NCBI GenBank assembly: GCA_028023455.1
Contig: JAQFVV010000028.1
Span: 184,001 to 248,000 of the forward strand
Direction: 5' to 3'
Length of the DNA: 64,000 bases
DNA from: Epiperipatus broadwayi
Taxonomy: Eukaryota; Onychophora; Udeonychophora; Euonychophora; Peripatidae
Below the pieces are notes generated by a model that worked only from the letters and a program-made list of their open reading frames with translations, searched no databases and was not told the DNA's origin. The position numbers were made by a program, and so were the translations under genes. How positions within the stretch are numbered: the stretch's first letter is position 1; each line of letters starts with the position of its first letter. Positions 12,196 to 23,615 of this stretch are shown here, one piece after another.

Positions 12196-12839
12196 TATAA
12201 ATGAATTTATATTTATGACCTATCTAGCCTTGCACACTGTTAGCATTATTATATATAATTATGCTATAATGTAAGTGAAATAAAAATGATATAATTAATA
12301 ACTCTGGGGGTCATATGACAATTGGATGTCAAAAGTCTGAGCACAACAGTGCCATTTAATTGCCAAATTGAGATTGTTTAACATTTTTTTCAAGTGGGGT
12401 TTGATCCAGGATCTGATGAACTTTAGCTTTCAAATAATACTGAATTACACAGGCAAATATTGACAGGTTCCACATCATTCTGAGTTCTTACACTGTTAAC
12501 CAAGTAGTAATTGATTCTAACAATGCTCAACTTTGGTAATCAAATGAAAAATGATGTATTTGTGCATATTAGATTAAACCACAACTGACTATACATGATT
12601 ATTTATTGCTTTATAATATTCTTTGCAAATAATCTTTTTAAATCAACAGTTATACTTTCCAATACAAATGTAAATACATATAATGATAACAAAATTTAAA
12701 AAATTAAAATCATCAACAAGACAAGACAAAGAAGACTAAGAAATTTTCCAGTAATATGGCAATTGTGGGTGTAGATGATATACAATAATGCATTTAAAAT
12801 TAATTAATTTATATAATTTCATTATAATAAGTACTTCCA
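12196..12839. other. Non-coding, no recognised element
   Basis: AT-rich; nothing supported on either strand. Confidence 0.45.
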
Positions 12840-12960
12840 CCTCTATTGCTAAAAAAGAGGTTGCCTTGACAACAGTTTGAAATTTTTGACTGGTATCTAT
12901 ATTGCAATTGTCTAAGTGTTGACTGGTTTCTAATGGTTATACATATATGTAATAATATTC
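12840..12960 (+). repeat. Half copy of family C
   Basis: It carries only one arm (GAGGTTGCCTTGACAACAG), then TGTCTAAGTGTTGACTGGTT, which also follows the complete copy at 56 kb. Confidence 0.65.
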
Positions 12961-12984
12961 TTATTCAATGCTAGTATTTCTTCG

Positions 12985-13320
12985 AAGTTATATACGTAAT
13001 CTTGTAATTGAATATTAATAAATGCAGTAATCTATATATATAAAGCACAACTTTAAAAAAATCTTTTATTCACTTAGGAGCACTTTTGATTATCTTCAAA
13101 TTCTTTGTCAACTAACACTTCCAAAAGCTAACCTTCCCACAATTCCATGATTTTTATGTTTGCTGCCTGACCATTTATTTACTCATGCTTATATTTATAT
13201 ATTAATACAGCTTCGTTTATTTTTCTTTTGTTGTTGTTTCTTTCAATTTGTAATATTTTTACATTATTATATTTAATTTATTTATTAATATTCAATTATA
13301 AGGTTATATATATATATAGT
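12985..13320. repeat. Repeat shared with 37.2 kb, with weak inverted ends
   Basis: CTTCCCACAATTCCATGATT then TTTGCTGCCTGACCATTTAT matches the centre of the foldback at 37045-37409. TTGTAATTGAATATTAATA near 13005 is inverted near 13285. The class is unknown. Confidence 0.45.
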
Positions 13321-13855
13321 AACTGTAAGAAAGTGATTCAGTTTAATTCTGAACTATGAAATAATAACAAACAAAAATTATCCATTTTATTTACTAAGGG
13401 AAATTTTTTTTAAAATCATGTATCAAGTTGTTATATTAGGCTTCTTTAAAAAAAAAATTTTTTTTTACAACCATAGACACGGAAATGGTGCTAAAACATT
13501 TATTTAGGATTTAAGACAAATAATAACTTTCCTTCTCTTTTTCTCTTATTTCTTAAATATACAATTTTGTAAGGATTGAACTAAGATTGATCTTTACACA
13601 TATATATGTAAACTATAATATATGTATATACCATAGACAACATAAACATTAAAAGCCTAAAGTTAAACTAATCGATAAAATAATCAAAATTACCCCAAAT
13701 TCAATCAAAATTACCCAAATTTAAAATTAAACCAGATTAGCCAAAAAAATACATTCTAAAACACAATTAATAGCATTCTACATGAGTATGTAAACAATTA
13801 TAAACTATTATAGTAATAAAATTCGCTAATATTCATTATAGTCGTGCTTTGACAA
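13321..13855. other. Non-coding, no recognised element
   Basis: AT-rich with A/T runs near 13450 and a short duplicated CAAAATTACCCAAATT motif at about 13687-13725. Confidence 0.45.
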
Positions 13856-13859
13856 AGAT

Positions 13860-14260
13860 ATGCTGGATTGAAAGCCTGGCTCAGCATAGCAATATTTTGT
13901 TTAATACCAAAAATTTATTATCAGGGTGGCCTTCGAGCATTCCATCATCAGATTTTCAATTGGATGGATGGTTAGAGAGTTGGAGTGTGGAGTGGATTGA
14001 AGCCTATCCATTAAAGTATGAGGATTGACTATCTTAATATATATCTGAGCACTTATAGCATATATGTGTGGAAATGGTAATCTGGACTAACTGATGATTG
14101 TAGGTTTAGCATGAAATATGTATATTGGTGATTATTTATCCTTTCAACATATATGTGTTCAAGTGTATCAGTGTTATGAGATAGTGTGGAGAGTGGTGAG
14201 TCATGTGAAAGTCTGTGTTCATATACCCTATATATTACATATATAGAGACAGGTATATAA
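13860..14260 (+). mobile_element. Family D element, one arm
   Basis: It carries TCAGATTTTCAATTGG, GACTATCTTAATATATATCT, GCATGAAATATGTATATTGG and the terminal GTGAAAGTCTGTGTTCA. Complete palindromic copies are at 15715-16145 and 61685-62105. Confidence 0.7.
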
Positions 14261-14369
14261 CAAGCCCGTGTGTTTCAGTTATCATAATAGTTGATTATTG
14301 TTTACATACATTTGTAAAATATATTTTATTATATATAAATAAAGTTTTTTTTTGTGTTAACACATGTAT

Positions 14370-14530
14370 TATTTTGTTTATTAAATTCCTAACATTTTGA
14401 TGAAATATCATTCACCGTTATTTATTTATTTACATCATATAACCATGAAAATATTAAATATATTTATATATTGTGTATATTACAACTCTGAAAAAGACTA
14501 TTGCACAGTTGAAACTGCCAGCCCAATATG
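14370..14530. repeat. Fragments of families P (reverse) and F (plus)
   Basis: AACATTTTGATGAAATATCA at 14391 is the reverse of the segment at 63430-63480. At 14490-14525 lies GAAAAAGACTATTGCACAG TTGAAACTG of family F. The 61- and 87-codon frames across this stretch are not conserved. Confidence 0.5.
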
Positions 14531-14875
14531 GAGGTTTAAGTATAATAAAATATTCTATTTGCATGTGGAAAAAGCTCTGAAGATGTTTGTTAAAAGGTCA
14601 AAAGTGTCTAAATATTTTTGGAAAAGTGGAATAATAAAATATTATATTTGTATTGTGTAAAGTCCATACAAAACTGTATTAGCATGTTTATATGGATAAT
14701 TTTTATTAAAATAATATTTTACTTCAATAGTAATGGTTTCCAATGTAATTTATATATAAAATTGCTTTGTTTAGCATTGGTTGCATGGAAGATGTAATCA
14801 TATATTAATTTTGTTTGACTATTTTGAGAAAATGATTATACTTTCAACAATACACCATGGAACTTTAAAAATGTT

Positions 14876-15045
14876 GTTTAAATTTGGGGACATGCAATAA
14901 AATTAACTTCTGTTCATTAATAGCTTAAAATATCTATGCAGGACTTCCAAATGAAGTTCTATAGAATTTTAGGATATTGTTTAATTTTGGAGTCATACAA
15001 TAAAATTGATTTTTAATCGTTTATCAGTACCTTAAAATATCTACG
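14876..15045. repeat. Diverged ~100-bp tandem repeat
   Basis: TTGGGGACATGCAATAAAATT..CTTAAAATATCTATGCAGG (14882 on) recurs about 100 bp later as TTGGAGTCATACAATAAAATT..CTTAAAATATCTACGTAAG. Confidence 0.65.
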
Positions 15046-15184
15046 TAAGTTTTTTTTTTTACTCTCCGTTGCAATATAATTGAAATACAAAAGGGAAATA
15101 TCATTCTGACATTAGAATTGAACTGTCTACAATTGAATTAAATTTTGATAAAATGTTTTAAAAAATATTGAATCCTTCACAATA

Positions 15185-15300
15185 ATAATCAATCTCTTAT
15201 AAAAAATAATATTAATTCTTCTATATGCACATCACAAAAAATATTTCAAAACAGATAACAGTTTCAACTGTCCAGCAGTCTTCCTCAGAACTATTTATAC
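15185..15300 (-). repeat. Family F fragment, reverse
   Basis: CAGTTTCAACTGTCCAGCAG then TCTTCCTCAGAAC is the reverse complement of the family F landmark. Confidence 0.5.
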
Positions 15301-15469
15301 ATTAAACATATGAATCATTATTAATAATATTTGTTTGTGCATTACTAGACAGTTCCTTTTTGTATTTTCAGTAAATTGTTTTTGATCTGATTTTTGTTTA
15401 TCATCAGTAAAAATTATTAGGAGTTCAAATTTTTTTAATCATCATTAAATATTTTATTTTTATAATTTC

Positions 15470-15575
15470 ATAAGAAGTTCAAATACTGTAAATTCACATA
15501 ATGGGTTAAGATTCATGGATATTGGCTTCCAGAATATGTCCTTCTACCATTGCATTAAACCACATAGGATGTACA
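15470..15575 (-). mobile_element. Family B tRNA-like SINE fragment
   Basis: Plus text TTTCATAAGAAGTTCAAATA ... CTTCTACCATTGCATTAAAC is the reverse of a unit whose head has an A-box-like TGGTGCAATGGTAGA and a tail ending TTCTTATGAACTC-AAACCATT. See the clusters at 39.6-40.8 and 54.5-55 kb. Confidence 0.55.
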
Positions 15576-15714
15576 TAATTTACTGTTATTAATAATTGAT
15601 TTGATACAATGGCACTAACACAAAAAAAAACAATTGTGCAATCACAAAATATAAGTTTAATATTCAAATATAAATATGTTGTCTATACTAAATTTAATGC
15701 AATTATAAAGAACT

Positions 15715-16145
15715 TGAACTCAGACTTTCAAGTTCCCTACAGCTTTATACTTCATCTTATACAACTCATACACATACCCACATAATGTGAAAAAGATAAA
15801 TGATCTCAAATATAAGTACTTTGTGTTGAAGCAGCGCTCATCAGTTGTTCTTCCATTATCAGATTTTCAATGGTATGACTGAAAAGTTTGGAAAGTGGTG
15901 AAGATTGAAACTTGTCCATTAAAGTTTAAGGAATTGCTATCTTAATATAAACTGAGCACTGATTGTATATATGTGAGGAAAATGATGATCTGGTTTGACT
16001 GGTGAGTGATGGTTCAGCACAAAATATGTATATTGGAATCAATTATCTTTACCAAATCTATGTGGTAATGTATATCTATTGTATAAGAGGGAGTGCATAG
16101 CTGCAGGGAGCTTGAATGTCTGAATTCAAGTGCCTTATAAAATAT
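15715..16145. mobile_element. Family D palindromic element
   Basis: The left arm starts CTTGAACTCAGACTTTCAAG and the right arm ends GAGCTTGAATGTCTGAATTC. The arms also share ATAAATGATCTCAAATATA / TATTGGAATCAATTATCTTT. Each arm is about 110 bp, around a unique centre. It is probably a non-autonomous terminal-inverted-repeat element. Confidence 0.7.
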
Positions 16146-16955
16146 GTTTAAATTTTTACTATTACATATATAAATTTAGAATTGAAACAATGGTTGAAAT
16201 AGTTGGACATTTTTCCAGATAAAGTATAATTTTACAAAATTGGGAACATCAAATCGGTTATTATTAATTATCTAAAGCCTTTGTAATTTATGAATATAAT
16301 AAGACTAGACAGCTAAAACAAGCTAGAAAAATGGCAATTTTATTTAAAGAAATTAAAAGAAGATATATTATCAGAGATATATAAAGACATGACTTTACTG
16401 GGCAGCTACAGCATAGGTTTGGATATTATCAAGTACAGTACTTTTTAGAATTTGTCTTTTTGCAAATTGCTTTTAACAAAAATAAAAGTCAATCGAAATA
16501 ATGAGAGCAATTTATCAGACATTCATTCAGGCAACCATAACTTGATATATAATTATAAAATGTTTTATTTATAGTAAATATATGCAATAGAAATAATGAT
16601 AATCCCATTACATATGCCTTTAAGTTTATATTATGATTGATGGGAAGAATTGTATTATTATTAAACAAAACCTGAATTCTGAGGAAGACTACTGAACAGT
16701 TGAAAGTGTCAGTTTAGATTTTGAAATAATAAACAAACTGCACATATTAGATACAAATGGAAAGTGATTATTATTAATATTATTACTTCTAATATTATGT
16801 AGTATATGCAAAATAGACATCAGGGAAAGGGGAATTATTTTAATATGTTATTTGTTAGTAAATGTAATAATTCAAGCTGTAAAATAATACCAGTTTACTC
16901 AAAAATTGAATGTATACAAGAGCCTATAATTGACAAGTAACCAAATGGCTTTATT
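16146..16955. other. Non-coding with one family F scrap
   Basis: 16675-16715 carries CTGAGGAAGACTACTGAACA GTTGAAAGTGTCAG (family F). Otherwise it is AT-rich with no gene. Confidence 0.5.
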
Positions 16956-16959
16956 ACTC

Positions 16960-17075
16960 AGGTTCTCGTAAGAAGTTCAAGTATGGAAGTGGCAGAACTC
17001 GAATGAGTCTGGGGCCACAGAATCCTTACTCTCCAAAATCCGATACTCTACCATTACACCAAACTATGCAAGCAA
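16960..17075 (-). mobile_element. Family B SINE copy
   Basis: TCTCGTAAGAAGTTCAAGTA ... ACTCTACCATTACACCAAAC. The reverse strand reads the tRNA-like head first. Confidence 0.6.
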
Positions 17076-17284
17076 CCTTTAATTTATTTTCTTGTTTGAA
17101 ACCACTATTTTTCTGGACTTAAACTGTGTGAAAGTATGAGTCTATGGGCTATTAGTGATAGTAAAATTAGCTTGTTTGAAGGACCAAAAAAACAAAGCAG
17201 TAGACCTAATGTATTGATTGGCCACATGTGAAATAAAGTTGTATTACTGCTTTTTTTATATAATTATTATACAATATATATTCT

Positions 17285-17810
17285 ACGCTTAAATAAACTT
17301 GGTTGGAGTGCTTTTGGTAGAAATAACTTGATATTAAAAAGAAATATGTCTATGTGTTTGAAAAGCAAGGTTATTAATAAATATGTTTTACTAGTTCTTA
17401 CTTATGGATCTGAGACCTGGACATGTAAAAGATGAGCAAAGTAAAGACTTCAGACCACTCAAAAACATATAGAAAAATGTATGTTAGAAGTAGCAAGAAA
17501 AGATTTTAAACAAGATATGTGGGTGCAAGGACTAAGAGGTGTTAGTGACATCATTGAAAGAATTAAGAGACTAAAGTGGAGTTGGGCTGGACATATTGTT
17601 AGAAGAGATAATGATAGATGAATAATTAAAATCATAGACTAAATTTTAAGAGTTTGTAAAAAAACCTAAATAGAGATGACATGAGATGGAAAGATAAAAT
17701 AAAGTGTGCCTGTATGAGAAAAGAGAGGCTGGAGATTGAAGAAGATGGATTGAACTTGGAGAAATCTTCATCCTGCAGTTGATCACTAATAGTTGAAAAT
17801 GATAATAATA
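17285..17810 (+). mobile_element. RTE fragment, degraded
   Basis: Segments in order: LGWSAFGRNNL, VLLVLTYGSETWTCK, RLKWSWAGHIVRRDND, then a degraded RWKDKIKCA and WIELGEIFIL. Stops are spread throughout. It is nearly as long as the copy at 22 kb and lies on the opposite strand. Confidence 0.8.
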
Positions 17811-17829
17811 TTATATATTTGGGTTCTTA

Positions 17830-18022
17830 TGGCAATAAATGTACAACCAAAATCTTAAACTGGATCCCAAAAGATTGTAAGAAATCTAGAAGACCATATG
17901 TGTTATGAATAGATGAGATAAAAAGGTTTGTTGGAATAATGTGAAGAAGAGGAACTATAAATAAAAGAAAGTGGATTAAACCTGAAGAGGCCTTTAATCT
18001 ATAATGGATTTAGAATGGTTAA
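17830..18022 (+). mobile_element. Second RTE 3' fragment, more diverged
   Basis: TKILNWIPKDCKKSRRP, IDEIKRFVGIM, KRKWIKPEEAF and a final NG with stop. It lies directly behind the previous fragment in the same orientation but covers an overlapping protein region, so it is a separate insertion. Confidence 0.7.
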
Positions 18023-21000
18023 AAATAAAGATGGTAGAAATTTTCATGTTCAATTTTGCACTAGCCACATTTATGAGGAAGGTAGGAGACATAAAATACT
18101 ACATTACAAATTGATGTAGCAGACATTGGGTGTTAATAAAAAGTGATAATTATAAGTTTATGTAATTATATATAAATCCAATATACCATCTAGTACTAAT
18201 CAAGAAATCTTAATGCAATAAATGAATCTTAGAGGAGCAAAAACTTATAATTTTTTCCAAATATGTTGACTATGGTGAGCTATGAGTTCAAGTGTAGTTT
18301 TCAAATGTTTAGCTTTTGTGTGTAAAATATAACTACACATGTAAGTATGATAGACCTATATTTGCACTGTCTTAATGTAATCTTACATACTGCACAAATT
18401 GTAACTTTTACCATTTGAAATTAAAGAGTGAGGTAATAAATTAGTCATTAATGTAGAAATGGGTATACTGAATTCTAGTGGATGAGCTTGCTAATTGGTC
18501 ATGCCAAATATATATATAAGTTTTTCCAAAAAAGTGAAATGCCATATATATATATAAGTTTTTCCAAAAAAGTGAAACAATTTATTTCCAAGGTACTTGC
18601 ATTATAATATGTGTGTTACATAGAGAGATAGTTTAATTATGCAGCACACAACATTTTAACATAGATAAATCAAAAGTTATGATATGAAATATGACAGGGT
18701 GTTTAATGCAACTGCAGATTGTATTCAATGCCCTCTGTGCCCTCACAAAATCTTGAAAGCATCCAAAAACATATTTGCAGCACATACCTTCATTACCAAA
18801 TATTTCAGTAGTAGTTTTAGCCCATTTTAAGATAAATTTAATGTTAACATTGTTACATTATCATTTAAGGCATGAAACACACTGCCACATTTCATGTTAC
18901 AACTCATGATCCAGATATGCTTGCATCTTAAATTTTTTGTGGTAAGTTGCTAAACTATATCATTAACAAATGTGTTGGTTTATAGATGGCACTGCAGGCA
19001 ACTTAGAGAGAGAAACAATCACTAGATTACCTTTTCACAGGAAAACACTATGATGTATGTCTGACAAATGTTTAGACTATGTTAATTACAACAGCTAAGG
19101 CTAATATTTGAAATAATTTTATATTTTTAATTTGGTACTAATGAGATCAGCACATGAGAAAATAGCAGTTTTAAAGTCAAGTTTAACTGATGAGGCTCAT
19201 AGCTGTGAAACCAAAAATATATACATGACCATGACAATTTAGACTGCCTATTTTATATTCAGATAACAGTGTCAATAAGGTTCAAAATATAGTCAAATTC
19301 TTTTACAGTTTTACATTTTAATAACAGCCCTATAGCCATTTGAATTAAATTTTCAACTTTTTATTTTAATAAATTAGCCATCATTCTTTATTACATTTTG
19401 AAAGATTTTTAATTATTTTTTAGAAATATAAATTTGCAAATGAAATTTATTCTTAAAAATAATATTTTTTTTTCAAATATTTAAAAGAAGTAATAAACTG
19501 AAATATGTGAGAATAGTAGCTTTCTGTTACTGGACATATTGCCATGATTGTGACTTAGAAAGTGAAATGACAGGTGTTTTAATTATATTTCTAAAATGCC
19601 AACAAATTATTGTTAAAATTATTTAAAGGAGAAAAATATTTTAAAATTTAAAATAACACTTATAATTATTGAGAAATTAAAAAATATCTGCAACGAAGAT
19701 AAAGAAGGCATTTTTTATCAGCCAATCAAAACTTGTTGCTTTACTAGTTCTCTTCATTTTTCTTTTGAAAGCAAATAACTTTGAATAAATCTAATTTTAA
19801 TCTTATCAAAAAGTAAATATTTCACAAATATTTTACACAAATAATCATAAATATATAAACAAACTATGGAAAATTATATTCATTTTTGAAACTGAACAGA
19901 AGAATGAGCACTTCCCAAAGCTTTTATAATCATTTTTGACCAATCAGTGGCACTGAAAAATTCTTTGGTATTAAGTTTCTCTGCATGATACTGCCAGCTT
20001 GAGAATTCTTTAAAATTAAGAAGTCAATATTTTGGTTTTAAATTTTGCTGTCATGTGATTGCCAAACTGGCAAGTGAATACTAGAGATAGCCACAAGGTG
20101 AGTAAATTTATGTGAAGTGACCAAATTATCACCAATGTTACTGCAATAATGGAATTATATAATTAATACATTGCAGAACTATATCTTATAATATTACAAA
20201 TAAGACTATATAAGAACTCTCTATTAACTCATATACTCATGATTTAACTAAGACATAGAATAGTATCTAATATAGAATTTTGAAGTATTACAGTACAAGT
20301 TCACAGTCCAGTTTCAGGGGAACCTCCTCCATCAGCTGTACTAAGCTTCAATATCATTAACCCAAATAAGAATAGGCTTAAATCTTATTTAATATTTAGT
20401 TAAAGAGTATACAAAAACAGAGGGCACCTAAATGCTCTCATTCACAATAAGCTTAAATTTTAAATTATAAGGAACATTGGTAACTTGATTATTTAAAATA
20501 TATACAAATCACATGGATAATGAAAACATACTTGTAAATCACATATAGAAAGTCATAACATTTACTACATTAAAATAACCAAACCTCCTTCAGGAACTAG
20601 AATATAGCTTTGGTATGCCAAAATATAATTTGAATGATCATCATTATAGCATATTCAAGAGTATAGCAGCATATACATTTTTGTAATATCCACATACAAA
20701 ATCATTTAAAACAGTTTAAAGAATGCCTCAAAGATAATCCCATAATATGGGCTGGTCTTGGTGACTACTAAATAGTGCAACTTTAATAATCAAGACTCAA
20801 CTGCTAACATGAGATGCTACTGCCATCTATCAGAAAATTTATTAGTCATTAACAAGTGTATATATCAGTAAATGATTCTACTTTATTTGACATTAAAGAC
20901 ATAAGCATTCAAGGTGTTATAACTTGGGAAAGAGGTTAAATATAAACCATGAACTTCACAATGGTAAAACTCATGGCATGTCACACTCCCATTTTTGATT

Positions 21001-21060
21001 TCTGGGCTGTACAACAACCTTCACCTAACTAATGCAAATTATCCTAAAACTTTTATCTTT
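18023..21060. other. Long non-coding stretch, no recognised gene or element
   Basis: Probably intron or intergenic. The only structure noted is a two-copy tandem repeat at 18505-18579 (ATATATATAAGTTTTTCC AAAAAAGTGAAA, period about 39). I found no repeat shared with the rest of the window and no splice-flanked frame. Confidence 0.5.
18505..18579. repeat. Two-copy ~39-bp tandem repeat
   Basis: Two near-identical units of ATATATATATAAGTTTTTCC plus AAAAAAGTGAAA. Confidence 0.8.
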
Positions 21061-21399
21061 CAGAGAATAGCAACATCCCCATTTGTGACAGTGAGGATTG
21101 ATTAGTAGACAGCCACGGGGCAGTTACCTGGGGGGAAAATGAGAAATTTCTGGAAAATTCTCAGATGTCTGAAACGATTGTTGAGTTTAATCTGGATTTG
21201 AAACCCAGGTCACGAAAATTTCAGGCAAACACATAACCACTAAAGACCCTTGGAGCATTTGCATATATATATATATATTGAATATGTTTTACCTAAATTA
21301 ATAAAAGACATTACAACATTGTAAAGTAGACCATAAAATCACTGAATTGCAAGCATGCATTGTACAGTGCAGTTAGGGGGTAGAAAACCCCTAGAGCAC

Positions 21400-21490
21400 A
21401 GGACCCATGAAATACGACTCTACCTCTGACACTTTCAGGGTTCGGATTTCTTATGAACTTTCGAGCTACAGGCTTACTACAACGTATATA
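21400..21490 (+). mobile_element. Family B SINE fragment
   Basis: It ends in GGTTCGGATTTCTTATGAAC, which joins a B-box-like GGTTCG to the family tail. The 62-codon minus frame here is a shadow. Confidence 0.45.
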
Positions 21491-21732
21491 TGTAAACATG
21501 TAGACAAATACAGCCTAACATTTTCTTTTAAAAAATGCCTTTTTTCATTAAATTTTTGAACTTAATTTAGTGAAAAAAGTTTTTTTTAGACAAACAAATA
21601 AACAACAACAACAACAGTTAAAGATTCCAACAAATGAAATAAAAAAGGAAAAATAAAATAGGCTATTTGAGTTCTCTGACTTTTTTTAAAGCTAAATTTA
21701 ATTTTTTAAAGTAATCTAATTTTACAAATTAC

Positions 21733-21861
21733 CTTTGCTAGTACCATCTGGCCCACGTAATATGGTACACTCTTCTATCGTCCCAAAGGGTGCAAACAGT
21801 TGGCGTACATCTTCTTCCGTCTGTTGCTTGCTTAACATGCCGACAAACAATTTTCTGTCTT
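21733..21861 (-). CDS. CELF: Internal RRM2 exon of a CELF/Bruno-like RNA-binding protein
   Basis: CELF proteins bind GU-rich RNA and control alternative splicing, translation and mRNA decay through three RRM domains. Reading the minus strand, a pyrimidine-rich tract ending in TAG precedes the exon and GTAATT follows it. The 129-nt exon encodes the first half of RRM2: [14 protein letters not shown] (RNP2, beta1), then [12 protein letters not shown] (helix 1), then [14 protein letters not shown] up to the point where RNP1 would begin in the next exon. Both ends are phase 1, and the exon ends inside the Gly codon after TSK, which agrees with the known CELF exon boundary as I recall it. The KQQ residues resemble the CELF3-6/Bru3 branch more than CELF1/2. 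No other CELF exon was recognised, so the remaining exons lie outside or are hidden in long introns. The identity is strong; the subfamily is inferred. Confidence 0.9.
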
Positions 21862-22051
21862 CTACATAAAAAAAGAGAAAGAATTTAAGTAAGTATATTT
21901 TGTTACAAAACAGAACCATATCTAAATTGTATAATAAAACAATATAATACATCCATATATATAAAACTAAAATTAAAGAAAATATTGTTTTAATAAAAAA
22001 AAATTACATATAATAATAATAAATTTTAAATTATTTCGCATATGGATAGAA

Positions 22052-22690
22052 CATATCATCGCCATCAACCATTATCAATCCACTGCAGGATGAAGGTCTC
22101 TCCAAGTTCAATCCATCTCCGATCTTTAGCTTCTCTTCTCCACATCACACCTACACACTTTCTTATTTGATCCATCCATCTCACATGTGGTCTCTTTCTG
22201 GGTCTTTTACAATCTCTTGGACTCCAGTTTAAGATGTCAATTGACCATTTATTACCATCTCTTCTGGCAATATGTCCAGCCCAACTCCACTTCAGTCTTT
22301 TAATTTTTTTCAATGAGGTCAGTAACACCTGTTTGTTCTCTTACCCACATATTGCGTTTTCAATCTCTTCTTGTTATTCCCAACATGCATCTCTTCATAC
22401 TTCTTTGAGTGGTCTGAGGTCTCTGTATTGCTCTTCTATTAAGTGTCCAAGTCTCAGATCCATAAGTAAGAACTGGTGAAACACATTTATTAAAAACCTT
22501 TCTTTTCAAACACATAGGCATATTTCCTTTTAGTATCAAGTTGTTTCTACCAAAAGCACTCCAACCAAGTTTAATTCTGTGATTAATTTCATCCATTATG
22601 TTTCCATCTGTATTAATAATCTGACCAAGGTATTTGTAACTGTTAACTTCTTCTAACTCATCATAAACAATCTTTATTGAGATATATAAT
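22052..22690 (-). mobile_element. RTE-clade LINE 3' part, best preserved copy
   Basis: Read on the minus strand, two overlapping frames encode the C-terminal third of an RTE-type reverse transcriptase. Segments in order: YDELEEVNSYKYLGQIINTD, INHRIKLGWSAFGRNN, VSPVLTYGSETWTLNRR, MLGITRRD, a frameshift near 22330-22360, then RLKWSWAGHIARRDGNKW, KRPHVRWMDQIRKCVGVMWR and ELGETFILQWIDNG with stop near 22066. RTE elements copy themselves through target-primed reverse transcription. It lies in the same orientation as the CELF gene, about 190 bp upstream of the CELF exon acceptor, inside the intron. It is 5'-truncated and frameshifted. Confidence 0.9.
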
Positions 22691-22699
22691 GGCCAGATT

Positions 22700-23450
22700 T
22701 ACATAATCAGCAAAACTGATCTTAGAAACCAAGCAATAATCTCTAACTCACATGTCTGTGTGTAACATTGATATAAGCATTACCACAAACAATACTAAGT
22801 CGAACCTCATTACCTACATCTCCAGGATGATTTTCATGTGACTACTGCATCTGATGTCAGCATATATACACTTTTTCTTATATCCTGCTGAGGTCAGAGA
22901 GATACAAGAGATTCTTAAAACTATACAAAACTAGTGGTGGTAAAGAAGATACAAATGCGAAAGGTAATGCGTACATAAATAAATTTTATTAGTGACAATA
23001 ACAAAAAAAAAAAGAATCAAATTGAATTTAAAGTTTAAATGGCAAGTTTACAGATTATATTGAGGTTGTGGCCACAAAGAAATTAATTAGCAACAAAATA
23101 GTTAATTATTGCTAAGTACATCAAATGGAGTGATTATAGATTATACATTTTAATAATCTCTAGGATGAATATTCTACAATGGTTTAAGCTCTTAATTAAA
23201 GAATAATCAAGCAGGGTTAAGATAGAAAATTTTACTTAACTAAACAAAAATCATAATCATTAACAGATGATCACAATGGACTTAGAATTATGGCTGGCCA
23301 CACACTTGTAACACAAGGCTTTAAAAATATATAAAAGAAAATATTGAACATGGTGCTAGGTTATGAAGACAGAGGCATATATCTGATGATGAAACAGAGA
23401 TGGGGTATGCTTGCTTTGACAAAGCCATACCCAAGAATTCATCAGATCAG
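22700..23450. other. Non-coding, no recognised element
   Basis: AT-rich; a short TTGCTTTGACAAAGCCAT word near 23412 recalls the family D neighbourhood at 13.85 kb. Confidence 0.45.
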
Positions 23451-23451
23451 A

Positions 23452-23615
23452 GCTGGGGTTGCCAAACATTTTTGATTATTGACTCATGAAAAATCTTCCT
23501 CTTATTGACCCCTACAAAATTTAATTTTAGTGGTTCATTTACATGTTACAAACAAACAAAAAATATTTTACTATTTTTATGCATTTATTTTGCAATTTTA
23601 CATTTATTAATATAT
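23452..23615 (-). mobile_element. Possible hAT terminal region
   Basis: CTGGGGTTGCCAAACATTTT, then TGACTCATG and TTGACCCCTAC, resembles the CAG-GGTTnnCAAAC termini of hAT elements. It lies on the 3' side of the minus-strand transposase remnant at 25.1-26.2 kb. The opposite terminus was not found. Confidence 0.4.
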
